Shown: positions 15,655-23,954, counted from the stretch's first letter. The stretch: 29,317 bases of DNA from UBA1402 sp964575345 (GCA_964575345.1 CAZNQD010000022.1:1-29317), one strand, 5' to 3'. Notes: generated by a model not told the origin, from the letters alone. A program made the numbers and translations.

Positions 15655-16840
15655 ATGGTACGCTGCTTGGGATATTTACCAGACGGCCGGCAATCCATTC
15701 GGCATTGCTCAGGTCGCCGCATTGGGCATTTTTAAACATAGGCAGGCGGTGCATAAGTTCCCAGGCCGGGCGGGTGCTGACGCCTCGTTGGTTGGTGTAT
15801 TCCAAAAAAGCATCGCGCTGCCGGGGCCCATCCAGCAAAACAGCGTTGAGCCAGAAGTTGGAACGGCAGTCTCGGGGCTCTTCCACATAACGGATGCCCG
15901 CTTTGCCTTCGAAAAACTGCTTATACTCCCCGGCCAGTTTGCGTTTAGCTGCCAGAAAAGTTTCGAGCTGTTCCAGCTGGGCCAGCCCCAAAGCCGCATT
16001 GATGTTGGGCATGCGGTAGTTGTAACCGATTTCGTCGTGCACAAAGGCCCAGGGATGTGTCACTTTGGCCTGGGTGCTGATGTGTTTGGCTCTTTTGGCC
16101 AGGGCTTCGTCCCGAAAAAGCAACATGCCTCCCCCGCCGGTGGTGAGTATTTTGTTGCCGTTGAAACTAAGTACGCCCATTTTGCCGAAGGTGCCGGTGT
16201 GCTGCCCCTTGTAATAACTGCCCAGGCTTTCGGCCGCGTCTTCGATCAGTTCAATGTGATACTGTTTGCAAAGATCGGCTGTTTCGTCTATACGGCAGGG
16301 ATGGCCAAAAGTGTGCATGGGCACAACCGCGGCTATGCGCCGTCCGGTCTTTACATTGTACGCCCCCGGCTTCGGGTCCTTGCCCTGCCCTTGTTCAATC
16401 CGGACGTTTTGTTCGAGCCAGGCTCGCAGAGCTGCCGGCGAAAGCCCCATCGTATCGCGGTCTACATCGACAAACACAGGATGGGCAGCGCCATAGGCAA
16501 TGGCATTGACGGTGGCCACAAAAGTCAGTGGCTGAGTGATCACCTCTTCGTCGCGTTCCAGCCCGGCCAGATGCAGAGCCAGATGCAGCGCATTGGTTCC
16601 GTTGACGCAAACCACCGCTTTGGCCGCTCCGGTAAAGCGGGCCATTTCTTCTTCGAAACGGTCGACAAACCTGCCCACACTCGACACATAGGTGGAGTCG
16701 ATGCATTCCCCGAGGTATTTTTTTTCGTTCCCTCCAAACACAGGTGCATGCAGAGGTATCGTCCCCCGGGGCTGCCCGAATGCCTGCCTGATAAACTGCA
16801 GCGTTTCGGCAAAAAGCTTGTTTTCTGAATTATTCTGCAC
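15644..16840 (-). CDS. legC: LegC-family PLP-dependent sugar aminotransferase
   Basis: 398 residues, a DegT/DnrJ/EryC1/StrS-type aminotransferase. The N-terminus has IPLHAPVFGGNEKKYLGECI and TYVSSVGRFVDRFEE, a string typical of the LegC subgroup. The PLP-binding Lys is K230 in LSFNGNKILTTGGGGM. NGTNALHLAL near residue 81, the internal aldimine-stabilising IEDAAESLGS, and NYRMPNINAALGLAQLE complete the fold. The enzyme aminates the C4 ketone of a 4-keto-6-deoxy sugar nucleotide. The preceding gene encodes a 4,6-dehydratase, 83 bases away, and the acetyltransferase gene overlaps the 3' end. The pair implies a 2,4-diamino-2,4,6-trideoxy sugar, the hallmark of legionaminic acid rather than sialic acid. 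Confidence 0.9.
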   Translation of the reverse strand: MQNNSENKLFAETLQFIRQAFGQPRGTIPLHAPVFGGNEKKYLGECIDSTYVSSVGRFVDRFEEEMARFTGAAKAVVCVNGTNALHLALHLAGLERDEEVITQPLTFVATVNAIAYGAAHPVFVDVDRDTMGLSPAALRAWLEQNVRIEQGQGKDPKPGAYNVKTGRRIAAVVPMHTFGHPCRIDETADLCKQYHIELIEDAAESLGSYYKGQHTGTFGKMGVLSFNGNKILTTGGGGMLLFRDEALAKRAKHISTQAKVTHPWAFVHDEIGYNYRMPNINAALGLAQLEQLETFLAAKRKLAGEYKQFFEGKAGIRYVEEPRDCRSNFWLNAVLLDGPRQRDAFLEYTNQRGVSTRPAWELMHRLPMFKNAQCGDLSNAEWIAGRLVNIPSSVPYES

Positions 16841-16923
16841 TTATTTGTATGTTTTTTCCGGTCTTACGGTTTTATAATTAGCTGATTATCTATTTTTAAT
16901 CAATTATTTTCTGCTGATTCCTA

Positions 16924-18111
16924 TTACATTTTTGAATCGAGGTATTTGCCTTTTTCGATGTAGGCAAAATCGGGAATCATTTCAAAAAACAGCGCGACCA
17001 TTTCTTCTTTGCTCCAGCTCCCCGATGCTTTCATTCCCTCGACGACGCGGACAAAGCGGGCTGTTTTTTGCGGATCACAGTCCGGAGGGTTCCTGACGAT
17101 CCCCAGGCTCCGAAATCGCTCCATATCGGGTAGTTCGTTGCCGGTATAAAATTCTTCGTATTCCTTTTCGCCGGTGGTATCGCTGGCGGTAAACAAACAA
17201 GGCCAGCGGCCCTCGTCGGGCAGGCTGTGCATCAGTTCGCGGGCTTCTTGTTCGGAACGGCACAAAAAGGGCTCGTAACCTCTGGCCTGCAAATAGCGTA
17301 CGGCAATATCGGAAAATTTTTGCAGGTGCAAGTCTTGGCTGAGTTTGGGAAAAAAGATGTCGCGATTCCCGCCCAGCAGGGTGGACAGCAGACATAATTC
17401 GCCCGATTCACGGGCTGTGACAAAATAGCGTTTCACATCGTTGGGAGCCACAATGGGCTGGCGTTTCTGCAAACGTTGTTCGAAGCTCTGCAGCAACGAT
17501 CCGTCCGAAAAAGCCACGTTGGCAAAACGGGCCGTCGAAATGCAGATATCGCGGCTGTGTTGCATCAGAAACATTTCCATAATGCGCTTGGTGGCGCCCA
17601 TCATATTGGCCGGATTGGCCGCTTTGTCGGTGGATACGCAAAAGTATTTTTTCGCTCCCTTTTCTCCGGCCTGCTTCAGGGTTTTGACGGTGTTGAAAAT
17701 GTTTACGTCGATCATCCGCATCAGGGTGTAGGGATCTTTTTCGCTGCGTACATGCTTGAGGGCCGACAGGTTGAGCACATAATCGTAGAGGCCGTCTGCC
17801 TGCCAAAAGGCATCGTACACCGAAGATCCGCAGTCGAGAGCAAAAGTCCTGAAATCGCCCCCGATGTAACCGAAGGAACTGCGGATGTCGCGCACCAGTT
17901 CGGCCAGGTTGTTTTCGCTCAGGTCAACCACATGCAGTTTGCGGGGATTGCGCCTGAATATTTCTTTGCTGACGGCCTGCCCTATGGAACCTGCTCCTCC
18001 TATCACCAAAAAACGCGAGGCGGCTACCATGCCCGACAATTCCTGCTCGTGTGCGGCCAAATCTTCGCTAAAAAGAGCCTTTGTTCTGCCTATCAGTTGT
18101 AATATATCCAT
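16924..18111 (-). CDS. NDP-N-acetylhexosamine 4,6-dehydratase (soluble CapD/WbpM-like, SMK type)
   Basis: About 395 residues from the ATG at 18111 (MDILQLIG); a TTG at 18129 would add six residues but is a weaker choice. It is an SDR of the polysaccharide-synthesis type (PF02719). FLVIGGAGSIGQAV (GGAGSIG at residues 38-44) binds NAD(P), LSALKHVRSEKDP is the CapD-like loop, and CVSTDKAANPANMMGATKR is the active-site region. Met replaces the usual Tyr, as in WbpM and PglF. There is no membrane region, unlike the paralogue at 5435-7354. In this operon it should make the 4-keto-6-deoxy substrate for LegC. It occupies the place of LegB but is a different SDR branch from the Campylobacter enzyme, as far as I can tell. 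A C-terminal extension of about 100 residues follows the catalytic fold. Confidence 0.83.
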   Translation of the reverse strand: MDILQLIGRTKALFSEDLAAHEQELSGMVAASRFLVIGGAGSIGQAVSKEIFRRNPRKLHVVDLSENNLAELVRDIRSSFGYIGGDFRTFALDCGSSVYDAFWQADGLYDYVLNLSALKHVRSEKDPYTLMRMIDVNIFNTVKTLKQAGEKGAKKYFCVSTDKAANPANMMGATKRIMEMFLMQHSRDICISTARFANVAFSDGSLLQSFEQRLQKRQPIVAPNDVKRYFVTARESGELCLLSTLLGGNRDIFFPKLSQDLHLQKFSDIAVRYLQARGYEPFLCRSEQEARELMHSLPDEGRWPCLFTASDTTGEKEYEEFYTGNELPDMERFRSLGIVRNPPDCDPQKTARFVRVVEGMKASGSWSKEEMVALFFEMIPDFAYIEKGKYLDSKM

Positions 18112-18162
18112 GGGGAACCCGGGTCGCAAGTAAAAATTTGTGTAAAAGTAATAATTATTCTC

Positions 18163-19272
18163 TTAAGGACAATTGCTGTCGGATGCGGCCGGGCCGTAAA
18201 ACTTTTCAAGCTCTTTTTGGCGTTGCCGCAACAAATATTTCCAATTGTAGAGCATTTCTTTTTCCGAAGGGCTGGGCATAAACAAGATCGTTTCGGGAAT
18301 GGCCTGAGCTTTTTCTATCCATTGCAGGGCTTCGGCTATCCGGTCGTAACGTTCGTGATAGAGCACCAGGTTGACGGCTGCCCGGTAACGGCTGTTTTTG
18401 CCTCCGCTCTCGTACGCTTTTTCCCAATAGCGGGCCGCTCCTTCCCAGTCCTTGTTGCGCATGCGGTCGACGGCCAGTTTGATCTGGTAATTGCCGGCGA
18501 TGTAATAATAGCGTTCGGCTTCGCGCCAATCGGGCACCAGGCTTAGGAACACTTTTTGGGCCTGGATTTCGGACAGCTCGGGCAGGTTTTCCTCAAAATC
18601 GGGCAAAGACCAGAAAGGTTCGTCTTTGCGATAAATAACGGAACCCATGCTCAGGGTATCGAACAGCAAAAACTCCGAAAGTCTGTTTAAGTAGGGAGTC
18701 TCGAGCAATTCCCACACACCGGCTGTCAGCACATTATGGCCAACAAAATTTCCGTCGGTGTTCATAAAGCTTTTGATCTCGTGTTGCTTCAGGATGAGCA
18801 CATAATCGCAGCCGAGCGAATCCTGCAGGCGGTAAAGAGTGTTGGGGTCGAGGCGGGATGATTGGGTGCGCGGGCGTTCAACGCCTTTGAGATAGCCACT
18901 CGCCAGCAACTTCTGCTCCAGGCTTTGCAGCAGGTAGGTGGCTGCGGAATCGCAGTTTAATACTGTATCGCGTTGGTATTCGAAATTCAGGAAGACTTTG
19001 TGTACCGGTTCGATGGCTCTGGACGGACTCTCGTCGACGAGTAAGAGTTTTTTCCCGGGCGGCAATTCCTGCACCCTGGCGGGCATCAGCTGCTCAAAAT
19101 AAAAAGGTGCCATAGTCTGACACGACAGCACTCCCGGTATCAGCAAGGCAAACACAAGCAACAGCGATGCTGCGCGCCATCCACGCCCCTTCGACACCAA
19201 ACGGGTCGTCCGGTGCTGAGTTGCCACCAGCCTCTGTCTGCGGTTCAATATACAGCATTTCAGTTCTTTCAT
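18163..19272 (-). CDS. Predicted lipoprotein with TPR-like C-terminal region (possibly DUF6340)
   Basis: 369 residues. A hydrophobic segment (SLLLVFALLIPGV) is followed by LSC at residues 49-51, a plausible lipobox with Cys 51 as the lipidation site. The n-region of about 35 residues is unusually long; a GTG or TTG start near residue 25 would give a more normal signal. The body contains LLLVDESPSRA and a C-terminal helical region (AVDRMRNKDWEGAARYWEKA) resembling a TPR, which brings to mind the DUF6340 lipoproteins of Bacteroidota. It is the first gene of the nonulosonate operon, 51 bases before the 4,6-dehydratase ATG, with a candidate promoter upstream. Its role in the pathway, if any, is unknown, and it may only share the transcript. 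Confidence 0.75.
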   Translation of the reverse strand: MKELKCCILNRRQRLVATQHRTTRLVSKGRGWRAASLLLVFALLIPGVLSCQTMAPFYFEQLMPARVQELPPGKKLLLVDESPSRAIEPVHKVFLNFEYQRDTVLNCDSAATYLLQSLEQKLLASGYLKGVERPRTQSSRLDPNTLYRLQDSLGCDYVLILKQHEIKSFMNTDGNFVGHNVLTAGVWELLETPYLNRLSEFLLFDTLSMGSVIYRKDEPFWSLPDFEENLPELSEIQAQKVFLSLVPDWREAERYYYIAGNYQIKLAVDRMRNKDWEGAARYWEKAYESGGKNSRYRAAVNLVLYHERYDRIAEALQWIEKAQAIPETILFMPSPSEKEMLYNWKYLLRQRQKELEKFYGPAASDSNCP

Positions 19273-19311
19273 CCGGCCTGTTTAATCTACTTGCAGTTCT
19301 CAGACATAAAC

Positions 19312-19345
19312 TTGATTCTTTGTCACCCTTGATTCTTCATCACCC
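19312..19345. repeat. 17-base direct tandem repeat between the lipoprotein gene and rpsA
   Basis: TTGATTCTTTGTCACCC (19312-19328) is followed at once by TTGATTCTTCATCACCC (19329-19345), two mismatches in 17. It lies in the transcribed leader of the minus-strand lipoprotein operon. No function is evident. Confidence 0.75.
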
Positions 19346-19368
19346 GGGGTCACTCTGCAATCCTCAGG

Positions 19369-19376
19369 CAAAGATA
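19369..19376 (-). promoter_or_regulatory. Candidate -7 box for the nonulosonate operon
   Basis: Minus-strand TATCTTTG followed by CC matches TAnnTTTG, about 95 bases before the lipoprotein ATG. No clear TTG is present at the -33 distance, so the match is partial. It is back to back with the rpsA promoter on the opposite strand. Confidence 0.45.
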
Positions 19377-19421
19377 TATTTTTTTATACACATATCAGGC
19401 TGCTTTTTTTAAGTATTTGTT

Positions 19422-19451
19422 TTGGATATTCAGTAAGTCTTTGTAAATTTG
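19422..19451 (+). promoter_or_regulatory. rpsA promoter
   Basis: TTG (19422-19424), 19 bases, then TAAATTTG (19444-19451): a close match to the Bacteroidota consensus with ideal spacing. The expected transcription start is near 19458. Confidence 0.75.
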
Positions 19452-19463
19452 CGCCCTATTTTG

Positions 19464-19485
19464 CCGGCAGTGTTTTTACTGCCGG
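19464..19485 (+). promoter_or_regulatory. Hairpin at the 5' end of the rpsA leader
   Basis: CCGGCAGT (19464-19471) pairs perfectly with ACTGCCGG (19478-19485) around the loop GTTTTT. It would lie within a few bases of the predicted 5' end of the rpsA transcript. After it the leader is A/U-rich up to the start codon. It may stabilise the mRNA or take part in S1 autoregulation; there is no direct proof. Confidence 0.55.
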
Positions 19486-19533
19486 AATTTATCAACATAA
19501 TGTCTAATTTACAAACAATTACCTCTAAAAAAA

Positions 19534-21741
19534 ATGGAAGAAGAATTGAAAGACGCCGGCAAAGAACTTGCCACCGAACCCCAGGCCGCTGAAGAAGCCG
19601 CCACCGAAACCCCCGCTGCTCCCGCTGCTGAAAGCCCTGCCAAACAAGCAGCCGCTCACAAAAGAGACAACAAGCCCGCCCAAATGGATCCCGATTTTGA
19701 CTGGGATGCTTACGAAAAAGGCGACCTGATTGGCGATGGCAATGTCAGGGAAAAACTGGTCGATGCCTACGACAAAACCCTGAACACCGTCAAGGAAAAA
19801 GAAGTGATCATTGGAAAAGTGATCGGAATGAACAAACGCGAAGTGGTAGTCAACATCGGATTCAAATCCGACGGTATTGTTTCCCTGAACGAGTTTCGCT
19901 ACAACCCCGACCTTAAAATCGGCGACGAAGTGGAAGTGTATATCGAATCGCAGGAAGACAAAAAAGGCCAGTTGATTCTTTCGCACAAAAAGGCGCGCTC
20001 GGCCCGCAGCTGGGACAATGTAAACGCAGCGCTCGAAAACAACGAAATTGTAAAGGGCTTTGTAAAATGCCGCACCAAGGGTGGTATGATTGTCGATGTC
20101 TTTGGCATCGAAGCCTTTCTGCCCGGTTCGCAAATTGACGTTAAGCCCATTCGCGACTACGACGTATTCGTAGGCAAAACCATGGAATTCAGGGTTATCA
20201 AAATCAACCAGGAATTCAAGAACGTGGTTGTTTCTCACAAGGCCCTTATCGAAGCCGAACTGGAACAACAGAAAAAAGAAATTATCTCCAAACTCGAAAA
20301 AGGTCAGGTACTCGAAGGAACCGTCAAGAACATCACTTCGTACGGTGTATTTATCGACCTGGGCGGCGTAGACGGCCTGATCCACATCACCGACCTGAGC
20401 TGGGGCCGCGTGAGCGATCCCCGCGAAGTGGTGGAACCCGATCAGAAAGTCAACGTGGTTATCATGGACTTTGACGAAGACAAGAGACGCATTGCCTTGG
20501 GAATGAAGCAACTCACTCCCCATCCCTGGGATTCGCTCGATCCCGATCTCAAGATTGGCGACAAAGTAAAAGGCAAAGTAGTGGTTATGGCCGATTACGG
20601 AAGCTTCGTAGAAATTGCTCCGGGAGTAGAAGGCCTCATCCACGTATCGGAAATGAGCTGGTCGCAGCATTTGCGCAGCGCTCAGGACTTTATGTCCGTT
20701 GGTGACGAAGTAGAAGCCGTCATCCTGACACTGAGCCGCGAAGAACGCAAAATGTCACTGGGCATCAAGCAACTCAAACCCGATCCCTGGTTGGATATCG
20801 AAAACAAATACGCTGTTGGCAGCCAGCACACAGCACGTGTTCGCAACTTTACCAACTTTGGCGTATTCGTCGAAATCGAAGAAGGTGTAGACGGACTCAT
20901 CCACATCAGCGACCTGAGCTGGACCAAAAAGATCAAACACCCCACTGAATTCACTCAGATTGGTGCCAACATCGAAGTAGTAGTGCTCGAAATCGACAAA
21001 GAAAACCGTCGTCTGAGCCTGGGCCACAAGCAACTCGAAGAAAATCCCTGGGAAGTGTTCGAAAGCGTATTCACTCTGGACAGCGTGCACGAAGGTACCA
21101 TCATCGAAATGATGGAAAAAGGTGCTGTTGTTTCTCTGCCGTACGGCGTGGAAGGTTTTGCCACTCCCAAACACCTTATTAAAGAAGACGGCACTCAGGC
21201 CCAGGTGGACGAAAAGCTGGCCTTCAAGGTGATTGAGTTCAACAAAAACGCCAAGCGCATCATTCTTTCGCACAGCCGCATCCACGAAGACGAAGCCAAG
21301 GCCGAAGCCCGTGCCGCCAGCAAAAAAGCCGGTGCCGAAAAGAAAGCCGAAGCTCAGCAAATGGAAGCCGTTTCGCAGAAGGTAGAAAAGACCACCCTGG
21401 GCGACATCAATGCCCTGGCCGCCCTGAAAGAAGAAATGGATGCCAAAGCCCTGGCCGCCCTGGCCGCCAAAGCCAAGAAAGCCGAAAAGGCCGCCGAAAG
21501 CAAGAAAGCCGAAAAAGCAGCCGAAGCCGAAACAGCTGAAACAGCCGAAGCCGCTCCCAAAGCAGCCAAAACCGAAAAGCCTGCCGCCAAAAAAGCCAAA
21601 GCCGCCAAAGACGAAGTAGCCGAAGAAGCTCCCAAAGCCGAAAAGCCAGCCAAAAAGCCCGCCGCCAAAAAAGCCTCCTCCAAAAAGGAAAGCACCGACC
21701 AGGCCGACGAAGCTGCCGCCGAAGAGCCCAAAGCAGAATAA
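19534..21741 (+). CDS. rpsA: 30S ribosomal protein S1
   Basis: 735 residues, against about 600 in typical Bacteroides S1. After an acidic Ala/Pro/Glu-rich N-terminus (about 50 residues), FDWDAYEKGD begins the conserved part. Six S1 RNA-binding repeats follow (for example LEGTVKNITSYGVFIDLGGV and HTARVRNFTNFGVFVEIEEG), with GLIHITDLSWGRVSDP and GFATPKHLIKEDG. TTLGDINALAALKEEM, at about residues 620-635, is where Bacteroides S1 normally ends. The remaining 100 residues (636-735) are a low-complexity Ala/Lys/Glu tail. The ATG at 19534 is preceded by an A-run and no Shine-Dalgarno sequence, normal for Bacteroidota. It is the only plus-strand gene here, with its own promoter and terminator. Confidence 0.97.
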   Translation: MEEELKDAGKELATEPQAAEEAATETPAAPAAESPAKQAAAHKRDNKPAQMDPDFDWDAYEKGDLIGDGNVREKLVDAYDKTLNTVKEKEVIIGKVIGMNKREVVVNIGFKSDGIVSLNEFRYNPDLKIGDEVEVYIESQEDKKGQLILSHKKARSARSWDNVNAALENNEIVKGFVKCRTKGGMIVDVFGIEAFLPGSQIDVKPIRDYDVFVGKTMEFRVIKINQEFKNVVVSHKALIEAELEQQKKEIISKLEKGQVLEGTVKNITSYGVFIDLGGVDGLIHITDLSWGRVSDPREVVEPDQKVNVVIMDFDEDKRRIALGMKQLTPHPWDSLDPDLKIGDKVKGKVVVMADYGSFVEIAPGVEGLIHVSEMSWSQHLRSAQDFMSVGDEVEAVILTLSREERKMSLGIKQLKPDPWLDIENKYAVGSQHTARVRNFTNFGVFVEIEEGVDGLIHISDLSWTKKIKHPTEFTQIGANIEVVVLEIDKENRRLSLGHKQLEENPWEVFESVFTLDSVHEGTIIEMMEKGAVVSLPYGVEGFATPKHLIKEDGTQAQVDEKLAFKVIEFNKNAKRIILSHSRIHEDEAKAEARAASKKAGAEKKAEAQQMEAVSQKVEKTTLGDINALAALKEEMDAKALAALAAKAKKAEKAAESKKAEKAAEAETAETAEAAPKAAKTEKPAAKKAKAAKDEVAEEAPKAEKPAKKPAAKKASSKKESTDQADEAAAEEPKAE

Positions 21742-21810
21742 GTTCACCAAAGAGGCCCCAAACCGCGAACCGCTCTTAAGCCCTTCCGGTCTGAGGCCTT
21801 CCATAAACGC

Positions 21811-21845
21811 AACGAGGCTGTCATCAAATGACAGCCTCGTTTTAT
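21811..21845 (+). terminator. rpsA terminator
   Basis: A perfect 14-pair stem (21811-21824 with 21828-21841, arm AACGAGGCTGTCAT) with a 3-base loop CAA, followed by TTTTATT. It is 70 bases past the rpsA stop and lies between convergent genes. On the minus strand it lacks a T-run, so its main action is on rpsA. Confidence 0.85.
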
Positions 21846-21875
21846 TACCTGTATTATCGGGGATCTGAAAGCGGC

Positions 21876-22928
21876 TTATTTAATACTAAATTTCTCCTTG
21901 GTTGTGCCGTATTGATTGTTTAAGATTATCAGATAAATCCCTTCCGGAAGTGCCGATACAGAAATAGATTCATTAGCTTCTACCTGCCGAAAAAGCATTT
22001 TGTTTCCGTTCAGATTATAAATTGAAAGAGCATTCTCTGTTGTGGCATCCGAATAAATATAAATTTCTTTCGTTACAGGATTGAGACTAATTACGGTGTT
22101 GTTACTTTCCAAGGTTTTGACTTCGTTAAAAACGACCTGCTGAACTTGCTTAATCTTGTAATAAGTGGTTGCTTCCATACTTTGGACGAGTTGGTAACCC
22201 GGATTATTAATTGTATCTGTCCATATGTTGCCGTCCCAAAACAAAAACCTGAAGTTGCAATAATTTTTCTGATCTTTGTCAACACCATAAAAATAATCCG
22301 ATTTCATCGAAGCCTTAAATGATTGGCTTGTTTTATCGTACACATAGTCCACAATAAGGATTGGATTATTCTCTGCATTGTATGTATATTTTTTGCTTGA
22401 GAATTTCTCCCAAACACCATTGTCCAATTCATACTTTATAGTAGAATCCCGTAATCCGTTTCTGTAATAACTGATTTCCTTTTCTTCAAGGCCTTCGGCA
22501 GAAGAGGTTATCAGTGTATCGCCACTATAACTGTAGTATTCTTCTGCTTGCAACACCCAGGAGTTTGTTTCCTGGTCACGACAATACCTTGTTTGTTGTG
22601 TTTTTCTGCCCTCCTTGTCGTAGGCTGTCAAAACTGAATCGTCTTTTACATAGATATCGCTGTTTTGTGCTTTGGAATAAGACCACGATTTTATTTCGTT
22701 ACCGTAAGTGGCTTCTGTTTCATAGTAGGTTATACCCCTTTCTGATTGTTCCTGTACCACCGTTCCATTCATTATGATCTTCATTGATATGCTTGTATGC
22801 ATAGAGTCTGCAATTAGTTTATTAATGAATGATTCGCTGCGGAGAGACTTGTCGATATACGCTGTATTTTGTCCAAAAGCAAGCATGGTGCTTAGCATCA
22901 ATGCGATTGCAACTACTGTTTTTTTCAT
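21876..22928 (-). CDS. Secreted protein with type IX secretion (type A) C-terminal sorting domain
   Basis: 350 residues. A signal peptide is clear (MKKTVVAIALMLSTMLAFGQ). The C-terminal 70 or so residues form a T9SS type A sorting domain: SLNPVTKEIYIYSD, ALSIYNLNGNKM, VSALPEGIYLIIL and the basic ending TKEKFSIK. Such proteins cross the outer membrane by T9SS and are usually anchored on the surface after cleavage. The middle has Tyr-rich segments (YSYSGDTLITSS, KKYTYNAENNPILIVDYVYD) that look like beta-strand repeats; I do not recognise an enzyme. It is the last gene of a three-gene unit and starts 12 bases after the stop of the barrel-like gene. It ends convergent to rpsA. Confidence 0.85.
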   Translation of the reverse strand: MKKTVVAIALMLSTMLAFGQNTAYIDKSLRSESFINKLIADSMHTSISMKIIMNGTVVQEQSERGITYYETEATYGNEIKSWSYSKAQNSDIYVKDDSVLTAYDKEGRKTQQTRYCRDQETNSWVLQAEEYYSYSGDTLITSSAEGLEEKEISYYRNGLRDSTIKYELDNGVWEKFSSKKYTYNAENNPILIVDYVYDKTSQSFKASMKSDYFYGVDKDQKNYCNFRFLFWDGNIWTDTINNPGYQLVQSMEATTYYKIKQVQQVVFNEVKTLESNNTVISLNPVTKEIYIYSDATTENALSIYNLNGNKMLFRQVEANESISVSALPEGIYLIILNNQYGTTKEKFSIK

Positions 22929-22940
22929 ACTGTTTTTATC

Positions 22941-23954
22941 TTACTTTTTAAGAAATCCAAATCTTGAGCCAATAAAAACGCCGAATCCTACATTCCAGCA
23001 TAATCCGCCCAATGCACTCTCGTTGGCTTTGAATCCTGTCATGTAGCCCAATTCTGTATGAACATCCATAATGCTGGCGAATATTACTTTGCAGCCAACA
23101 CGAAAACCGAGATTGTCAAAAGTTTTCGCCGAGGAGACGGGCACAAGATTCCATGCCACCCCATCGGTGTCTTCCAGGCTTTTCAATTTCGAAGAGGGAG
23201 ATATCAGCAAATGGGCGTACCAATCTAAATAAACATCTTTGGTTGCCGCACTGTACGCACCGTCGAGCAAGACCTCGAGATGTTGGGTAATTCTCTGCCT
23301 GTAACCCACATAAAAGGTGTTCAACCGATAGTTGGTTCTTGGCGACGAATAGAAGCCCTCGGGAAATACAACACCTCTCTGAAATCCCGAAACAGGTGCC
23401 GTAAAAGCGTCGGAGACTCTTTCGTATTGCCAGATGTTGCTGGGGGGATCGTCAAACTCCACCTCCAGCGAAAGACCTCTGTTTTGTGTCATAAAACCAA
23501 GGTCCAGCCCGTGGTAGGTATTTTCGCTGACGTTAGGAATATTTATATAAGTCACATAAGTGTAGTTGCCCATTTTTGAGCCGCTCAGGTTTAATTGTAC
23601 GGTGCGTGTCTTACGTGTCTTTGCAAAAAACCAGGTTGTTCCCAATTCCAAAGAAGAAAATTTTGTCATACCTGCCCCCGGCTCAATGTCGCGGGTATCT
23701 CCATAGGCATTGCCGTCCACATAGGCTTTGCGGAAGCTGATAACAGGCACAAAATCGGCAATATGGGTTTGAAGGCTAAGACCGTAGCCCAAAGCGACAC
23801 CTCTGCACATTTCCACATCTGTCACATCTATCACCAAAGATGTTCTTTTGTAATTTTCGGGATTGTCTTCTACAATTTTATAGGACTGGCTTCTTTGCGA
23901 ATACACTAAATGGCTGATTAGAAGCCAGGCGAAGAGTAGGATTGTTTTTTTCAT
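22941..23954 (-). CDS. Predicted outer-membrane beta-barrel protein, unknown function
   Basis: 337 residues. A signal peptide is present (MKKTILLFAWLLISHLVYSQ). The mature part has many alternating hydrophobic/polar strands with aromatic girdles, for example LGTTWFFAKTRKTRTVQLNL, YRLNTFYVGYRQRITQHLEV and LGGLCWNVGFGVFIGSRFGF. This pattern indicates an outer-membrane barrel of perhaps 10-14 strands, an estimate from pattern only. There is no TonB box or plug, and no named family is recognised. It lies between two exported proteins in one operon. It could be an anchor or channel for the neighbouring secreted proteins, which is inferred from context. Confidence 0.75.
   Translation of the reverse strand: MKKTILLFAWLLISHLVYSQRSQSYKIVEDNPENYKRTSLVIDVTDVEMCRGVALGYGLSLQTHIADFVPVISFRKAYVDGNAYGDTRDIEPGAGMTKFSSLELGTTWFFAKTRKTRTVQLNLSGSKMGNYTYVTYINIPNVSENTYHGLDLGFMTQNRGLSLEVEFDDPPSNIWQYERVSDAFTAPVSGFQRGVVFPEGFYSSPRTNYRLNTFYVGYRQRITQHLEVLLDGAYSAATKDVYLDWYAHLLISPSSKLKSLEDTDGVAWNLVPVSSAKTFDNLGFRVGCKVIFASIMDVHTELGYMTGFKANESALGGLCWNVGFGVFIGSRFGFLKK

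Noticed and set aside
16841..16923. Internal promoter or terminator before the LegC gene
   Set aside because: The 83-base spacer is AT-rich but has no TAnnTTTG box on the minus strand and no stable hairpin.
18112..18129. TTG start six codons upstream for the 4,6-dehydratase
   Set aside because: The ATG at 18111 gives a more typical N-terminus and there is no ribosome-binding evidence for the TTG.
19525..21804. Long minus-strand reading frames (349 and 381 codons) opposite rpsA
   Set aside because: They mirror the rpsA coding strand, read as Phe/Gly-rich low-complexity sequence and match no family; rpsA is unmistakable on the plus strand.
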